This document shows, piece by piece, positions 34,533 through 42,582 of a stretch of 64,000 nucleotides of DNA (position 1 is the stretch's first letter; each line of letters begins with the position of its first letter). The notes under the pieces were generated by a model. It was not told where the DNA came from, ran no database searches, and saw only the letters and a program-made list of their open reading frames with translations. The position numbers were made by a program, and so were the translations under genes. Location of the stretch: positions 5,355 to 69,354 of the forward strand of contig CAZIIM010000008.1 in the NCBI GenBank assembly GCA_964539305.1, given 5' to 3'. The stretch comes from CAZNUM01 sp964539305. GTDB lineage: Bacteria; Fidelibacterota; Marinisomatia; Marinisomatales; TCS55.

Positions 34533-36098
34533 CTACAAGTTGAAACTGGTTTCAATATTGGTGATATCGACTCTCTCTGCCGCACCGCGGATATGTCCAT
34601 CCCCATTGAGATCCCGGAAGGTTCGGCGAAACGTGTATTGAATCACCAATCCAGACCCCATGGAAATTCCCACCTGATACCCGAGGACAGCGCTTTCGGT
34701 GAATTCGAATTTAAACGGATTTGGGACATTCCGCTGCTGATAAAATGCCCGGGCCTTATTTATTCGTCCGAGAGATTTCTTCAACCGGAGCGAAGCCCTG
34801 AAATTCCGGTTATAGCGCCTGGAGAATTTATCCTGATCCGGGGACCATAACTCACCGACGAGATTATTGTAGGAAGCCACCGCCACGAGGGCTGAACCCA
34901 GATTAAGACGCAGACGGCTGAAATAACCGGACTGTTTCCCATAACGACCCAGGCGCGATTCCTTGGAGATTAGCTGCAAATCCCCGGAAGAATCGGCAGA
35001 AACAATGATACGCTCCACTTCATAGGATCGGTCCCAGTACCCGAATTCAAACCTGCCGTTAGGGATAAAACGGTATTCAAAACTGAATATGGCCGGTCCC
35101 ACCTGAGTTGCCACACCCAGCGGTACGAATCCCATTCCTAAAGGTTGCCGTCCATTTCCATTGGGGCGGTTTGTTTTACCCATCATTTTGGCCGCCTGGG
35201 CATAGAGCGACACCAACAGCCCTTTCTCTGCCAGGAGGGGTAAACCCACATCAAACGCCAGACCATAGACCGGATCGCTCGTCGAACGCAGGTTTAAGGG
35301 CTCCCCTTTGCGCTCAATATTCTGGTCCAAAACCAGGGTCCCACCATTCCACCCCGGCACTTGACTATCCAGCGTGTCCGTAATCCCGTCCCCGTCAATG
35401 TCCATTTCCGCTGGATCGTTGTCATCCAGGCCATCTCCATCCGTATCGACCCACCATTTGGATGATTGAGGAAAATCATCAACAATATCGGGACGGCCGT
35501 CTCCGTCCGAATCTTTCAGTCCCAGGTATTGGTTCCGGTCTCCCACCAGGGATATTCCCATGGGAATATTGAAAAATTTCCGCGTTCCGACCCGAACACC
35601 AAATACGCCAATGTTTTCCTTAAAGTCATTTACAAATACTTCCGCATTCAGTTTTTTCCCGTTCAGTTCCAAATCCATCCCCACTTTCCGCACCTGGGGG
35701 AATAACAGCGAATTGGAATATTCATTGACCAAAATACCGTATCCCAGATCTACCCGGTCCAATGCACCCACTTTTCCATAGACTGGATCCCCCGGAAGGC
35801 CGTATCGCAGATAATAAATTTTGTCGATCAAAGTATTTTTAACCGCTGTCGTATTGGAAAAATCCCACTCATCTCGATGAATTCGTCCCTGTTCGTCAAA
35901 ATAAATGACAAGATCCAAAGCCAGTCCGAATTTTCCTATGGGAATGACCGGTCTCACGGCAACCTGATTCCAGACCTTATTATCCAGGGTAACCGAGCCC
36001 ACCGAACCCTGGGTCTGGACACCCGTCTGGGCAACCAATAGGGACAGAGCAAGTAAAACAGTACTTAATACAGGAATGATGGGTCGTTTCAGGAACAT
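34533..36098 (-). CDS. Outer-membrane barrel with thrombospondin type-3-like calcium loops
   Basis: 521 residues. A signal peptide (IIPVLSTVLLALSLLVAQ) precedes a beta-rich protein ending in a typical barrel closing strand (VDITNIETSFNL). Near residues 210-255 lie repeats DSDGDGRPDIVDD, DTDGDGLDDND and DIDGDGITDTLD, which are calcium-binding TSP3 motifs, unusual in the middle of a barrel; a further DLNGDGHIRG is near the end. ATG 36098 gives the best signal peptide; GTG 36131 would add 11 residues. It precedes alaS by 5 bp and diverges from the operon at 36223. Confidence 0.72.
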   Translation of the reverse strand: MFLKRPIIPVLSTVLLALSLLVAQTGVQTQGSVGSVTLDNKVWNQVAVRPVIPIGKFGLALDLVIYFDEQGRIHRDEWDFSNTTAVKNTLIDKIYYLRYGLPGDPVYGKVGALDRVDLGYGILVNEYSNSLLFPQVRKVGMDLELNGKKLNAEVFVNDFKENIGVFGVRVGTRKFFNIPMGISLVGDRNQYLGLKDSDGDGRPDIVDDFPQSSKWWVDTDGDGLDDNDPAEMDIDGDGITDTLDSQVPGWNGGTLVLDQNIERKGEPLNLRSTSDPVYGLAFDVGLPLLAEKGLLVSLYAQAAKMMGKTNRPNGNGRQPLGMGFVPLGVATQVGPAIFSFEYRFIPNGRFEFGYWDRSYEVERIIVSADSSGDLQLISKESRLGRYGKQSGYFSRLRLNLGSALVAVASYNNLVGELWSPDQDKFSRRYNRNFRASLRLKKSLGRINKARAFYQQRNVPNPFKFEFTESAVLGYQVGISMGSGLVIQYTFRRTFRDLNGDGHIRGAAERVDITNIETSFNL

Positions 36099-36222
36099 AA
36101 TAGGGCTGGAAATTACCCAGCGCCTTCTCACGGGTACAACGTCTAATTCCTCCGGCGGATTATCAATTCTTTCTTAAATTCAACTACCACTAACCAATGA
36201 TCCCATTCAACAGGTTTCTGAA

Positions 36223-36888
36223 TTGCAATTCAATAAACTAAACTTTTTCCGCACTCATGTTTCCCGATGGATCATCATAGGATTCCTCCTGCAGACAGGT
36301 CCATTCACCCCAACCCTGTATGCCAGCAGTCCCGTTGGCATTTCTTCCCTCTCTCTGGAAACCAAGCAGAATGGAATTTTCATCCGTATTCAATCCACCG
36401 CTCCCATTCCACCGGCAGAAGTTACAGGGTGGAGTGACGAAAATACGGGCTGGTTTTATATTACGATCCATGGCGCAGATGCGGATACAGCCAAAATTGA
36501 GTCTGCCAGACACCCCTACCCCGTGACTAAAATCGAGTGTACCCGGGCAGGTGAGTCTATTCAAATCGGATTAAAACTTCAGACGACGGTGGAACAATTT
36601 GAATTTTACCACTCCAACGATCCGCCGGAAATACTGGCCCTGTTGCGTTTTCCCCTCTCAGAGGTCCTGGCATCCATTGAACCCCTGGAAAACAAATCCA
36701 TCAGCACTTCTTATGAAGATCCCCGTTACAAGGCTCTCATCCGAGGGCTGTACTTCAGTGGTGCCAGTTTGACCACCGCCGGGTTATTCGCCGGCTCAAA
36801 CCGGAAAGGATGGGAAATTCCCATTGGTCTGGGACTGGTGACAACCGCCTATGTTATAGATACGTTTATTCACGGGAGAAAAAAATGA
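36223..36888 (+). CDS. Exported protein with AMIN-like beta domain, unknown function
   Basis: 221 residues from a TTG start (AGG eight bases upstream), since no early ATG is in frame. A signal-like segment (WIIIGFLLQTGPFTPTLYA) is followed by a beta domain (ISSLSLETKQNGIFIRIQSTA, NTGWFYITIHGAD, ESIQIGLKLQTTVEQFEFY) that resembles AMIN domains of periplasmic proteins. A hydrophobic C-terminal stretch (GLVTTAYVIDTFI) ends with a basic tail. It opens a tight rightward operon with a tiny membrane protein and a sorted peptidase, coupled by ATGA. I do not recognise a named family. Confidence 0.6.
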   Translation: MQFNKLNFFRTHVSRWIIIGFLLQTGPFTPTLYASSPVGISSLSLETKQNGIFIRIQSTAPIPPAEVTGWSDENTGWFYITIHGADADTAKIESARHPYPVTKIECTRAGESIQIGLKLQTTVEQFEFYHSNDPPEILALLRFPLSEVLASIEPLENKSISTSYEDPRYKALIRGLYFSGASLTTAGLFAGSNRKGWEIPIGLGLVTTAYVIDTFIHGRKK

Positions 36889-37025
36889 CGGAACACATGC
36901 GATACTTTGCACTTTTCTATGTACTGGGGTTAGTATTGATGGCCTTGTTCATTCGCTTTTATCTTTGGAAGAAACGGCAACAGAAAATCAAAAAAGAAGA
37001 ATCAACGACACCTTTTAAAAAATAA
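36885..37025 (+). CDS. 46-residue single-span membrane protein
   Basis: Short protein with one hydrophobic span (ALFYVLGLVLMALFIRFYLW) and a strongly charged C-terminal tail (KKRQQKIKKEESTTPFKK). The start ATG overlaps the previous stop (ATGA) with GGGAGA upstream, and its stop shares a base with the next start (TAATG), so the tight packing on both sides supports it. Its role is unknown; it may sit with the neighbouring envelope proteins. The open frame also extends leftward to an ATG at 36810, which I reject because it runs within the previous gene. Confidence 0.6.
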   Translation: MTEHMRYFALFYVLGLVLMALFIRFYLWKKRQQKIKKEESTTPFKK

Positions 37026-38785
37026 TGTCCCCCTTTTCCCGCCATCCGTTCATCCTGTTGCCCCTATTGACCCTGTCGCTGCTTTCCGCCAAAACAGTTA
37101 AAATGGCTTCTGAAACTGTTATTTCGGGATTTAACGGTGATCCTTCTATTCACCATTTAACGCCCTACCTGCTGGAAATAGCCCGGAATGGCCATTCCCT
37201 TTCTGAAAGCGAAAAGGCACGTCTTGAAAAAATCGGCTTTCAGTTTAATTCTGCTTTGGTCAATCGCTCCCAGGGGAGTCGGGATGAGGCAGCCGGTCTC
37301 GATCAGAGTTACGACAGGGGTATGTTTCGCCTCCACTACACAACCAGTGGCGCCCACGCTGTAAATAGTCTGGATTCGGATGGTAATAATATCCCCGATT
37401 ACGTGGAATTCATTGCCGGGACCCTGGATTCCGTTGCCCAGGTGAATCTCCAGATTGGCTATATCCGTCCCCCTTCCGACGGCTGGTATTCTGCCGCCAG
37501 GGATAAAGGCGGTTCCGATCACTACGATGTTTATCTCCGCAATATTTCTTCAAATCTCTATGGTTACGTCCAGCCGGAAGATTATGCACAGGGTGACGGT
37601 AATAATGAAAATTCTTCCGCAACCGAAGTGAACGCATTCACCAGTTATATGGTCCTGCGGAATCATTACAATTTCTTTCCCGGGGATGAAACCTCCAATC
37701 TGAGGGTGACCATCGCCCACGAATATTTCCATGCCATTCAGTTCGGATATGATGGCTGGGAAGAAGGCTGGCTTCTGGAGGCAACGGCGGTCTGGATGGA
37801 AGAAGTCATGTTTGACGAGATTAATGATTGTTATCAGTACATGCCCACCTGGTTCGATGAACCGGAAAAAGCACTGGATGCTAATGGAAATCACTGGTAC
37901 GGATCTTTCATTTTTTTCGAGTACATTGATGAACACCTGGGAGGTAGACCGGTGATTCGACGAACCTTTGATTACAGTGTTTTGAAAAACAGCCAGAAAG
38001 GGGATTTCAGTCACTGGGCCATCAATCGGGCCCTGGAGGAAAATGGTGCCACTTTCAGTGCTGCCTTGAACGGAATGGTGATTGCCAATCGTATCATGAG
38101 TTCCGCGCTCACTGCGGGAGATTATACGTATGAAGAAGCAGGCTCTTACCCTGTTCAGGGTCCAACCGTTTTTGCAAATGAGTATTTTACCACCGGGCAT
38201 CAGGACACAATCACAAGTACCGGATTAGAAAGGTTTGCCAGCCAGTATATCAGTCTCGTTACCTCCACTCCTGTAAAAATTGAACTTTCCAATCTATCGG
38301 GGCCGGTTACGGACTTGATGATGCATGTTATTTTGAAGATGGAAAATGGTTCGTATAAAATTATTTCCGGACCCTCGCTTAACGTGGACCCGGTAGGGGT
38401 TCAAACCATTTACCTGGCAGTGGTAAGTCAGGATACGGTGGGGGATGCCTGGGATTACACAGTTGTTTTCCAGGATGGGAAACCGGGGACCAATCCATTG
38501 GTACCGGAAGAATTCCTGCTCTCCGACCCTTACCCCAATCCGTTCAACGGACGGAGTCAGTTTTCAATCTATATGTTTGACGACCGCTTTGTAACCATTG
38601 ATGTGGTGGATCTGGCTGGACGGCAGGTGGCTCAAATCTGGAAGGGGGATCTGGCGGTGGGTAATCATATCCTTAGTTGGGACGGAAAAACAAAACGCGG
38701 TGCCCGGGCAAGTTCCGGCGTTTATTTTCTGGCTGTAAGGGGGACTCAAACGCAGGAGTGGAAAAAACTAACGCTGGTAAAATAA
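37025..38785 (+). CDS. Exported metallopeptidase-like protein with C-terminal FlgD-like/type IX sorting domain
   Basis: 586 residues. A signal peptide (ILLPLLTLSLLSAKT) is followed by an N-terminal region and a domain with the zinc-type motif TIAHEYFHAIQFGYDGWEEGWLLEATAVWMEE, resembling MXAN_6640-type putative metalloproteases; the DSDGNNIPDYVEF calcium-type loop precedes it. The C-terminal 85 residues (YPNPFNGRSQFSI to GVYFLAVRGTQTQEWKKLTLV) are the FlgD-Ig-like domain used as a type IX sorting signal in FCB bacteria. It is therefore predicted to be exported to the surface or medium. It is coupled to the upstream gene by TAATG. Confidence 0.85.
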   Translation: MSPFSRHPFILLPLLTLSLLSAKTVKMASETVISGFNGDPSIHHLTPYLLEIARNGHSLSESEKARLEKIGFQFNSALVNRSQGSRDEAAGLDQSYDRGMFRLHYTTSGAHAVNSLDSDGNNIPDYVEFIAGTLDSVAQVNLQIGYIRPPSDGWYSAARDKGGSDHYDVYLRNISSNLYGYVQPEDYAQGDGNNENSSATEVNAFTSYMVLRNHYNFFPGDETSNLRVTIAHEYFHAIQFGYDGWEEGWLLEATAVWMEEVMFDEINDCYQYMPTWFDEPEKALDANGNHWYGSFIFFEYIDEHLGGRPVIRRTFDYSVLKNSQKGDFSHWAINRALEENGATFSAALNGMVIANRIMSSALTAGDYTYEEAGSYPVQGPTVFANEYFTTGHQDTITSTGLERFASQYISLVTSTPVKIELSNLSGPVTDLMMHVILKMENGSYKIISGPSLNVDPVGVQTIYLAVVSQDTVGDAWDYTVVFQDGKPGTNPLVPEEFLLSDPYPNPFNGRSQFSIYMFDDRFVTIDVVDLAGRQVAQIWKGDLAVGNHILSWDGKTKRGARASSGVYFLAVRGTQTQEWKKLTLVK

Positions 38786-38798
38786 AGGAAGGGGTTTA

Positions 38799-39671
38799 TT
38801 ACCCGTATATTTCCCGTTTGATGCGTTTTTTATCCACACCCAATTCCTGAAGGGATCCCAGCACACTCTCCATGAAACGGGGGCGGGGCTGTTCCCCGGT
38901 CTCCCGTGCCCTGATTTTATCATATTTGGAAATGGCAGGTCCGCAAACAAAAATGAGGGGATCATCCAGTTGCATTAGTTCAAATTCAATTAACGCCCGG
39001 TTGACCCGTCCCTGAACGAAAATACCTTCAATGTGTTTGGGAGCCGGTTCCCGGGTAATGGAAAAAACAATCTTCAGTCGATCGGGATATTCTTCATGCA
39101 GTTTTAAAAACTGACGGGCGTAAATCGTGTCTTCCCAGGTCTTATTGCTGTAGATCAGGGTATGTTTGATATTTTCGTAATTCCGGAGAGTATATTTAAT
39201 GATACTGTAGTTGGGAACAACGCCACTCCCGGCACAAATGTGAAGAATATTCTCCGGAATTTTGTCATCGGCCGGAAGAGTATAGGGACCGGTAAAACCG
39301 GTGACGACCATTTTCCTTCCAGCGGTGGTTCGTTTGGTCAAAATGGGAGAGAGTAAAGGCGGGTATTTGGTAACACCGGTAATATAGCGTTCTTCTTTAA
39401 TTGTAATGGCCAGGTACGGTTCATCCGGGGCACTGGCAATGGAATAGGCGCGCGGTAACTCCGGTTTTCCTTTCAGGTCTTCCAAATAGGCAACCCAGCG
39501 CTCCAGGGCCTCAAACTGATGGGGGTCAATGGTCAAGAAATGGCCTGGAAGATAGTCCAGATGATCATTCCCGGTGAACAGGACAAGAGTGGTCGTTTCC
39601 GGTGTTTCCACAATGGTTTCAGCCACCATAACCTCCATAGTAGTAATTTTACGACGTCTTTCGGTATTCAT
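38799..39671 (-). CDS. FNR-type flavin oxidoreductase (NAD(P)H-dependent)
   Basis: 290 residues with an FAD-binding barrel (LPGHFLTIDP, RAYSIASAPDEPY) and a pyridine-nucleotide domain (HICAGSGVVPNYSIIKYTLRN, ILIFVCGPA-like LIFVCGPAISKYDKIR). This is the ferredoxin/flavodoxin NADP reductase and oxygenase-reductase superfamily, without a fused 2Fe-2S domain. It follows the TonB receptor by 35 bp. A possible role is reducing an imported metal complex or cofactor, but this rests on gene position. The first residues (MNTERRRKITT) may include a late start. Confidence 0.82.
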   Translation of the reverse strand: MNTERRRKITTMEVMVAETIVETPETTTLVLFTGNDHLDYLPGHFLTIDPHQFEALERWVAYLEDLKGKPELPRAYSIASAPDEPYLAITIKEERYITGVTKYPPLLSPILTKRTTAGRKMVVTGFTGPYTLPADDKIPENILHICAGSGVVPNYSIIKYTLRNYENIKHTLIYSNKTWEDTIYARQFLKLHEEYPDRLKIVFSITREPAPKHIEGIFVQGRVNRALIEFELMQLDDPLIFVCGPAISKYDKIRARETGEQPRPRFMESVLGSLQELGVDKKRIKREIYG

Positions 39672-39706
39672 GAATTAATGCTCCATCCTCTGCTTAAACG
39701 AATTGG

Positions 39707-41881
39707 TTAAAATTTCTTCGTGATTGAAAGGGCAAAATTACGCTCTTCACCCATATTTCGTTCCAGTTCCGTGTAATAATATTGAAACAGGTTTTCTCCC
39801 CGCAATAAAAATTGCCAGCCATGAAATGAATACGACAAACTACCGTTCCACAAATGGATGGGTACCCGCCGGTCCTGACCGGTCTGGGGATTCTCCTGGA
39901 ACAATTCCACTTTTTCGATCCGGCTTGAATATCGATATTCAAGGGTAGTCGTAATACCGAATAGGCGGGTTGCCAGTGTGGTTACCAGGGAATGACGGAA
40001 CCGGTAGGACAGAGTATCAATGACAGTATCTTTTGCATTAATGGCCACCGGGTCCAGCCAGGTGTAGGCCAGATTAAAGAGAATGCTGTTTTTCAGCAAT
40101 CCACCCTGAACGCCCAACTCAGCCCCGCTGATCCGGGCTCTGGTAATATTCTCGAAATGAATGACACCTTTTTCATCGGGTGTAGGTTCCACTAGTTGGT
40201 CGAAGGTGGAACTGAACAGGGCGCCATCCATTTGAAGATTGGACAGCCAGCCATTCCCGGGAATCATCATGGTCGTTCCCAATTCATAGGAGGTGCTGGT
40301 TTCAGCCACCAGATCCGGGTTCGGTTCCACCTGAAATACATTCAGTTGGGAGCGGGTAAACATTTCAGCGACTGTGGGTACGCGAAACCCGCGGCTGACT
40401 GAGCCCCGGAAGGAAAGCCATTCGGCCTGATGCCAGTTGAAAGCAATCTGGGGCGCCAGTCTCTGGTCCAGTAATTTGCGGTCCACAGAATAGCGTTCAT
40501 ACCTCCCACCTACCGTTACTGTCAATTTATGGATGAGACGAGCCTGGGTGAGAAAGTAGGCCGCTGTAGACAAACTGGAATGATTCCCGAAAATTTTGGC
40601 GTCAATCCCTGCCTGTTGGAGAACGACTCCACTGGTGGTCTGGACCCGTTTACCCAGACTGGAATTCATCTGCACTTCCCCGAACCATTTCCGTTCATTG
40701 GAATAGTCCTGATTCGTCCGACCATAATTCTGCCACCAGACATCATAAAGGGCTGTCCGGATTTTAATGGTTGTGCGATTGGAATACAGAATATTGAAAA
40801 AACCGTTTAGATTGAGCTTGGTTCCTTCTGCATAATCTTTTTCATCCCCTCTGGGCGCCTCGAACGGATGGGCGGCATTTTTCCATTGGGAACTTAAACC
40901 GCCTTTACTGGCGTAATAATTGCCATAAAAGGAAGCATTATACCTTTGAGCAAAATTCAATTTTATTTTTCCCGTAATATTGGCAGCTTGATCCCAATCC
41001 AACTGAGAATACCCTTCATCCTTTTTAAGCTGGAGACGCATCCAAGCACTATGGGGCCCCAAAGGACGGGAATGGGTCATTTCCACAATGTTAAACGTCC
41101 CGGGATTGTTTCTCCATTTCCATTGTTTGTATTTGGGTTGGCTGTAAAACCCGGATTTAATAAAAAACCGCGTTTCGGGCTCAGCAGGCGCATTCCGGGT
41201 CAGAATATTGACCACACCCCCCAGAGCACTGGAACCATACAGAGCCGAGCCTCCCGACTTTACAATTTCAACCCGTTCTACTTCGGAAGTGGGTATAATA
41301 GACCAGGTAATATTCCCGGCAGCGGACCCCAATAAGGGTACACCATCCAGTAACAGGAGTGAACGATCACCGGTCCCCAGCGAATAACCCGAAGCGCCGC
41401 GGATATTAAGTTGACCTTTTACCGTATTGATTCCGGCTTCGTAGGGTAAAACTTCAGTCAGATCAACAGCGCCTTTATCCTGGATTTTCCTGGGCGATAT
41501 GACGGTCACCGATAAAGGAGTTTCCATAATATCCTGCTCTTTACGGGTCGCTGTCACAACCACCTGGGGAGCCGAAAGCACATCTTCGGTTAACATCAGG
41601 TTTAATTCGATCGTTTCTCCCGGTCGAACCGTGACATGGCGGCGGATTTTGCGGTAACCGATCATGGAAATCAATAAATCGTAATCACCGGAAACCAGAC
41701 CCGATAATTCGTATTCACCCTCCGAATTGGAAGCGGTACCAATGAAAGTATTTTTCACCAAAATATTCACTCCGGCCAAGGGACGGCCCGTTGATTCGTC
41801 CACAATGGTACCGGAAATACTGCCGGTTTGGGCCGTTAAGACCGTCAAAACAATCAGGGGAATGGAGATTAACTTTTTCAA
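39707..41881 (-). CDS. TonB-dependent outer-membrane receptor
   Basis: 724 residues. A signal peptide and a carboxypeptidase-regulatory-like domain (SISGTIVDESTGRPLAGVNILV) precede a plug (VVTATRKEQDIMETPLSV as the TonB-box-like start, LNIRGASGYSLGTGDRSLLLLDGVPL, VERVEIVKSGGSALYGSSALGGVVNI). The remainder forms a 22-strand barrel ending in the aromatic RNFALSITKKF. It imports a scarce nutrient across the outer membrane using energy from TonB. The nutrient is unknown; candidates are an iron, cobalamin or other metal chelate. It begins 2 bp after a lipoprotein gene. Confidence 0.94.
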   Translation of the reverse strand: MKKLISIPLIVLTVLTAQTGSISGTIVDESTGRPLAGVNILVKNTFIGTASNSEGEYELSGLVSGDYDLLISMIGYRKIRRHVTVRPGETIELNLMLTEDVLSAPQVVVTATRKEQDIMETPLSVTVISPRKIQDKGAVDLTEVLPYEAGINTVKGQLNIRGASGYSLGTGDRSLLLLDGVPLLGSAAGNITWSIIPTSEVERVEIVKSGGSALYGSSALGGVVNILTRNAPAEPETRFFIKSGFYSQPKYKQWKWRNNPGTFNIVEMTHSRPLGPHSAWMRLQLKKDEGYSQLDWDQAANITGKIKLNFAQRYNASFYGNYYASKGGLSSQWKNAAHPFEAPRGDEKDYAEGTKLNLNGFFNILYSNRTTIKIRTALYDVWWQNYGRTNQDYSNERKWFGEVQMNSSLGKRVQTTSGVVLQQAGIDAKIFGNHSSLSTAAYFLTQARLIHKLTVTVGGRYERYSVDRKLLDQRLAPQIAFNWHQAEWLSFRGSVSRGFRVPTVAEMFTRSQLNVFQVEPNPDLVAETSTSYELGTTMMIPGNGWLSNLQMDGALFSSTFDQLVEPTPDEKGVIHFENITRARISGAELGVQGGLLKNSILFNLAYTWLDPVAINAKDTVIDTLSYRFRHSLVTTLATRLFGITTTLEYRYSSRIEKVELFQENPQTGQDRRVPIHLWNGSLSYSFHGWQFLLRGENLFQYYYTELERNMGEERNFALSITKKF

Positions 41882-41883
41882 GG

Positions 41884-42339
41884 CTAAAACGTAATAATCT
41901 GATCGCTTCGAATGACCTTTTTCCCCCTGATAGTCACCGGAAATTGAATCTCAGGACTTTTATTCAGGATCGTCAGCGGTAAATCGCCGGCGGCGATAAT
42001 GGAATCAAAATTGGCGAAGAAGAGGACGGGGTCCATGAGCAACCCAACCGCCGCCACGAAATAGACGCCATCTTCCAGTTGGAAAAAGAAATCACTTTCT
42101 TCCGCCCCGGGCAAATCAGGTGTACTGTAAGTGACTAAATAATCGGTTAAATGTCTTTCGTCCAGTCCGGTCAATACAATCAGGGCTGCTGCTTTAATAC
42201 TATCGGGCCAGGCACCCTGATATTCCACAATACCTTCAATTCCGGAAACCGGTTCGAGGCTGTCAGGGTCCTCACAGGACAGAGACAGGAATAGGCAACC
42301 GGAAACAGCGGTTGCCAATAGGATTAAGCGAAAACGCAT
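41884..42339 (-). CDS. Small lipoprotein preceding the TonB receptor
   Basis: 151 residues with a lipobox (LFLSLSC, Cys at about 22) and a beta-rich mature part (GIEGIVEYQGAWPDSI, SDFFFQLEDGVYFVAAVGLL). I recognise no named family. Its position immediately before the TonB receptor suggests a surface or periplasmic accessory that captures ligand, as SusD-like lipoproteins do, but it lacks SusD helical repeats. It is the first gene after a 243-bp leader with several stem-loops. Confidence 0.65.
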   Translation of the reverse strand: MRFRLILLATAVSGCLFLSLSCEDPDSLEPVSGIEGIVEYQGAWPDSIKAAALIVLTGLDERHLTDYLVTYSTPDLPGAEESDFFFQLEDGVYFVAAVGLLMDPVLFFANFDSIIAAGDLPLTILNKSPEIQFPVTIRGKKVIRSDQIITF

Positions 42340-42582
42340 TTTAAATCTTCTAACATTGAAACATTATTATCAGCCGAGTGAAGATAGGAAAATGATCGGC
42401 GCACTGCAACCTTCAATCCAGTAGCCATCCCTGGGCAGGTACTTTTTCAAAATAAATCAAGTGTCCAGCGGACTTGAGGACTTACCTCGGATAAAATTCC
42501 TTAATAGCTTTTATCGTTAACAAATCCAGTGGATTTCCCCGCTTCCTAAAATAAAAATAAAAAAATAAATATTCAGAATGAT
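42340..42582 (-). promoter_or_regulatory. Structured leader upstream of lipoprotein-TonB receptor operon
   Basis: Untranslated 243 bp with several potential stems in the RNA orientation: AAATCC-ACT-GGATTT, GAGG-TAAGT-CCTC, CAAGTCC-GCT-GGACACTTG, CCAG-N9-CTGG and GCCGA-N18-TCGGC. The word ACCTGCC in the middle resembles the end of a cobalamin B12 box, though the rest of that consensus is not evident. A T-rich tract directly after the stop of the upstream gene could be a weak terminator. No riboswitch class is called. Confidence 0.4.

Noticed and set aside
36810..37025. 71-residue open frame starting inside the previous gene
   Set aside because: A start at 36885 gives perfect ATGA/TAATG packing and a plausible single-span protein.
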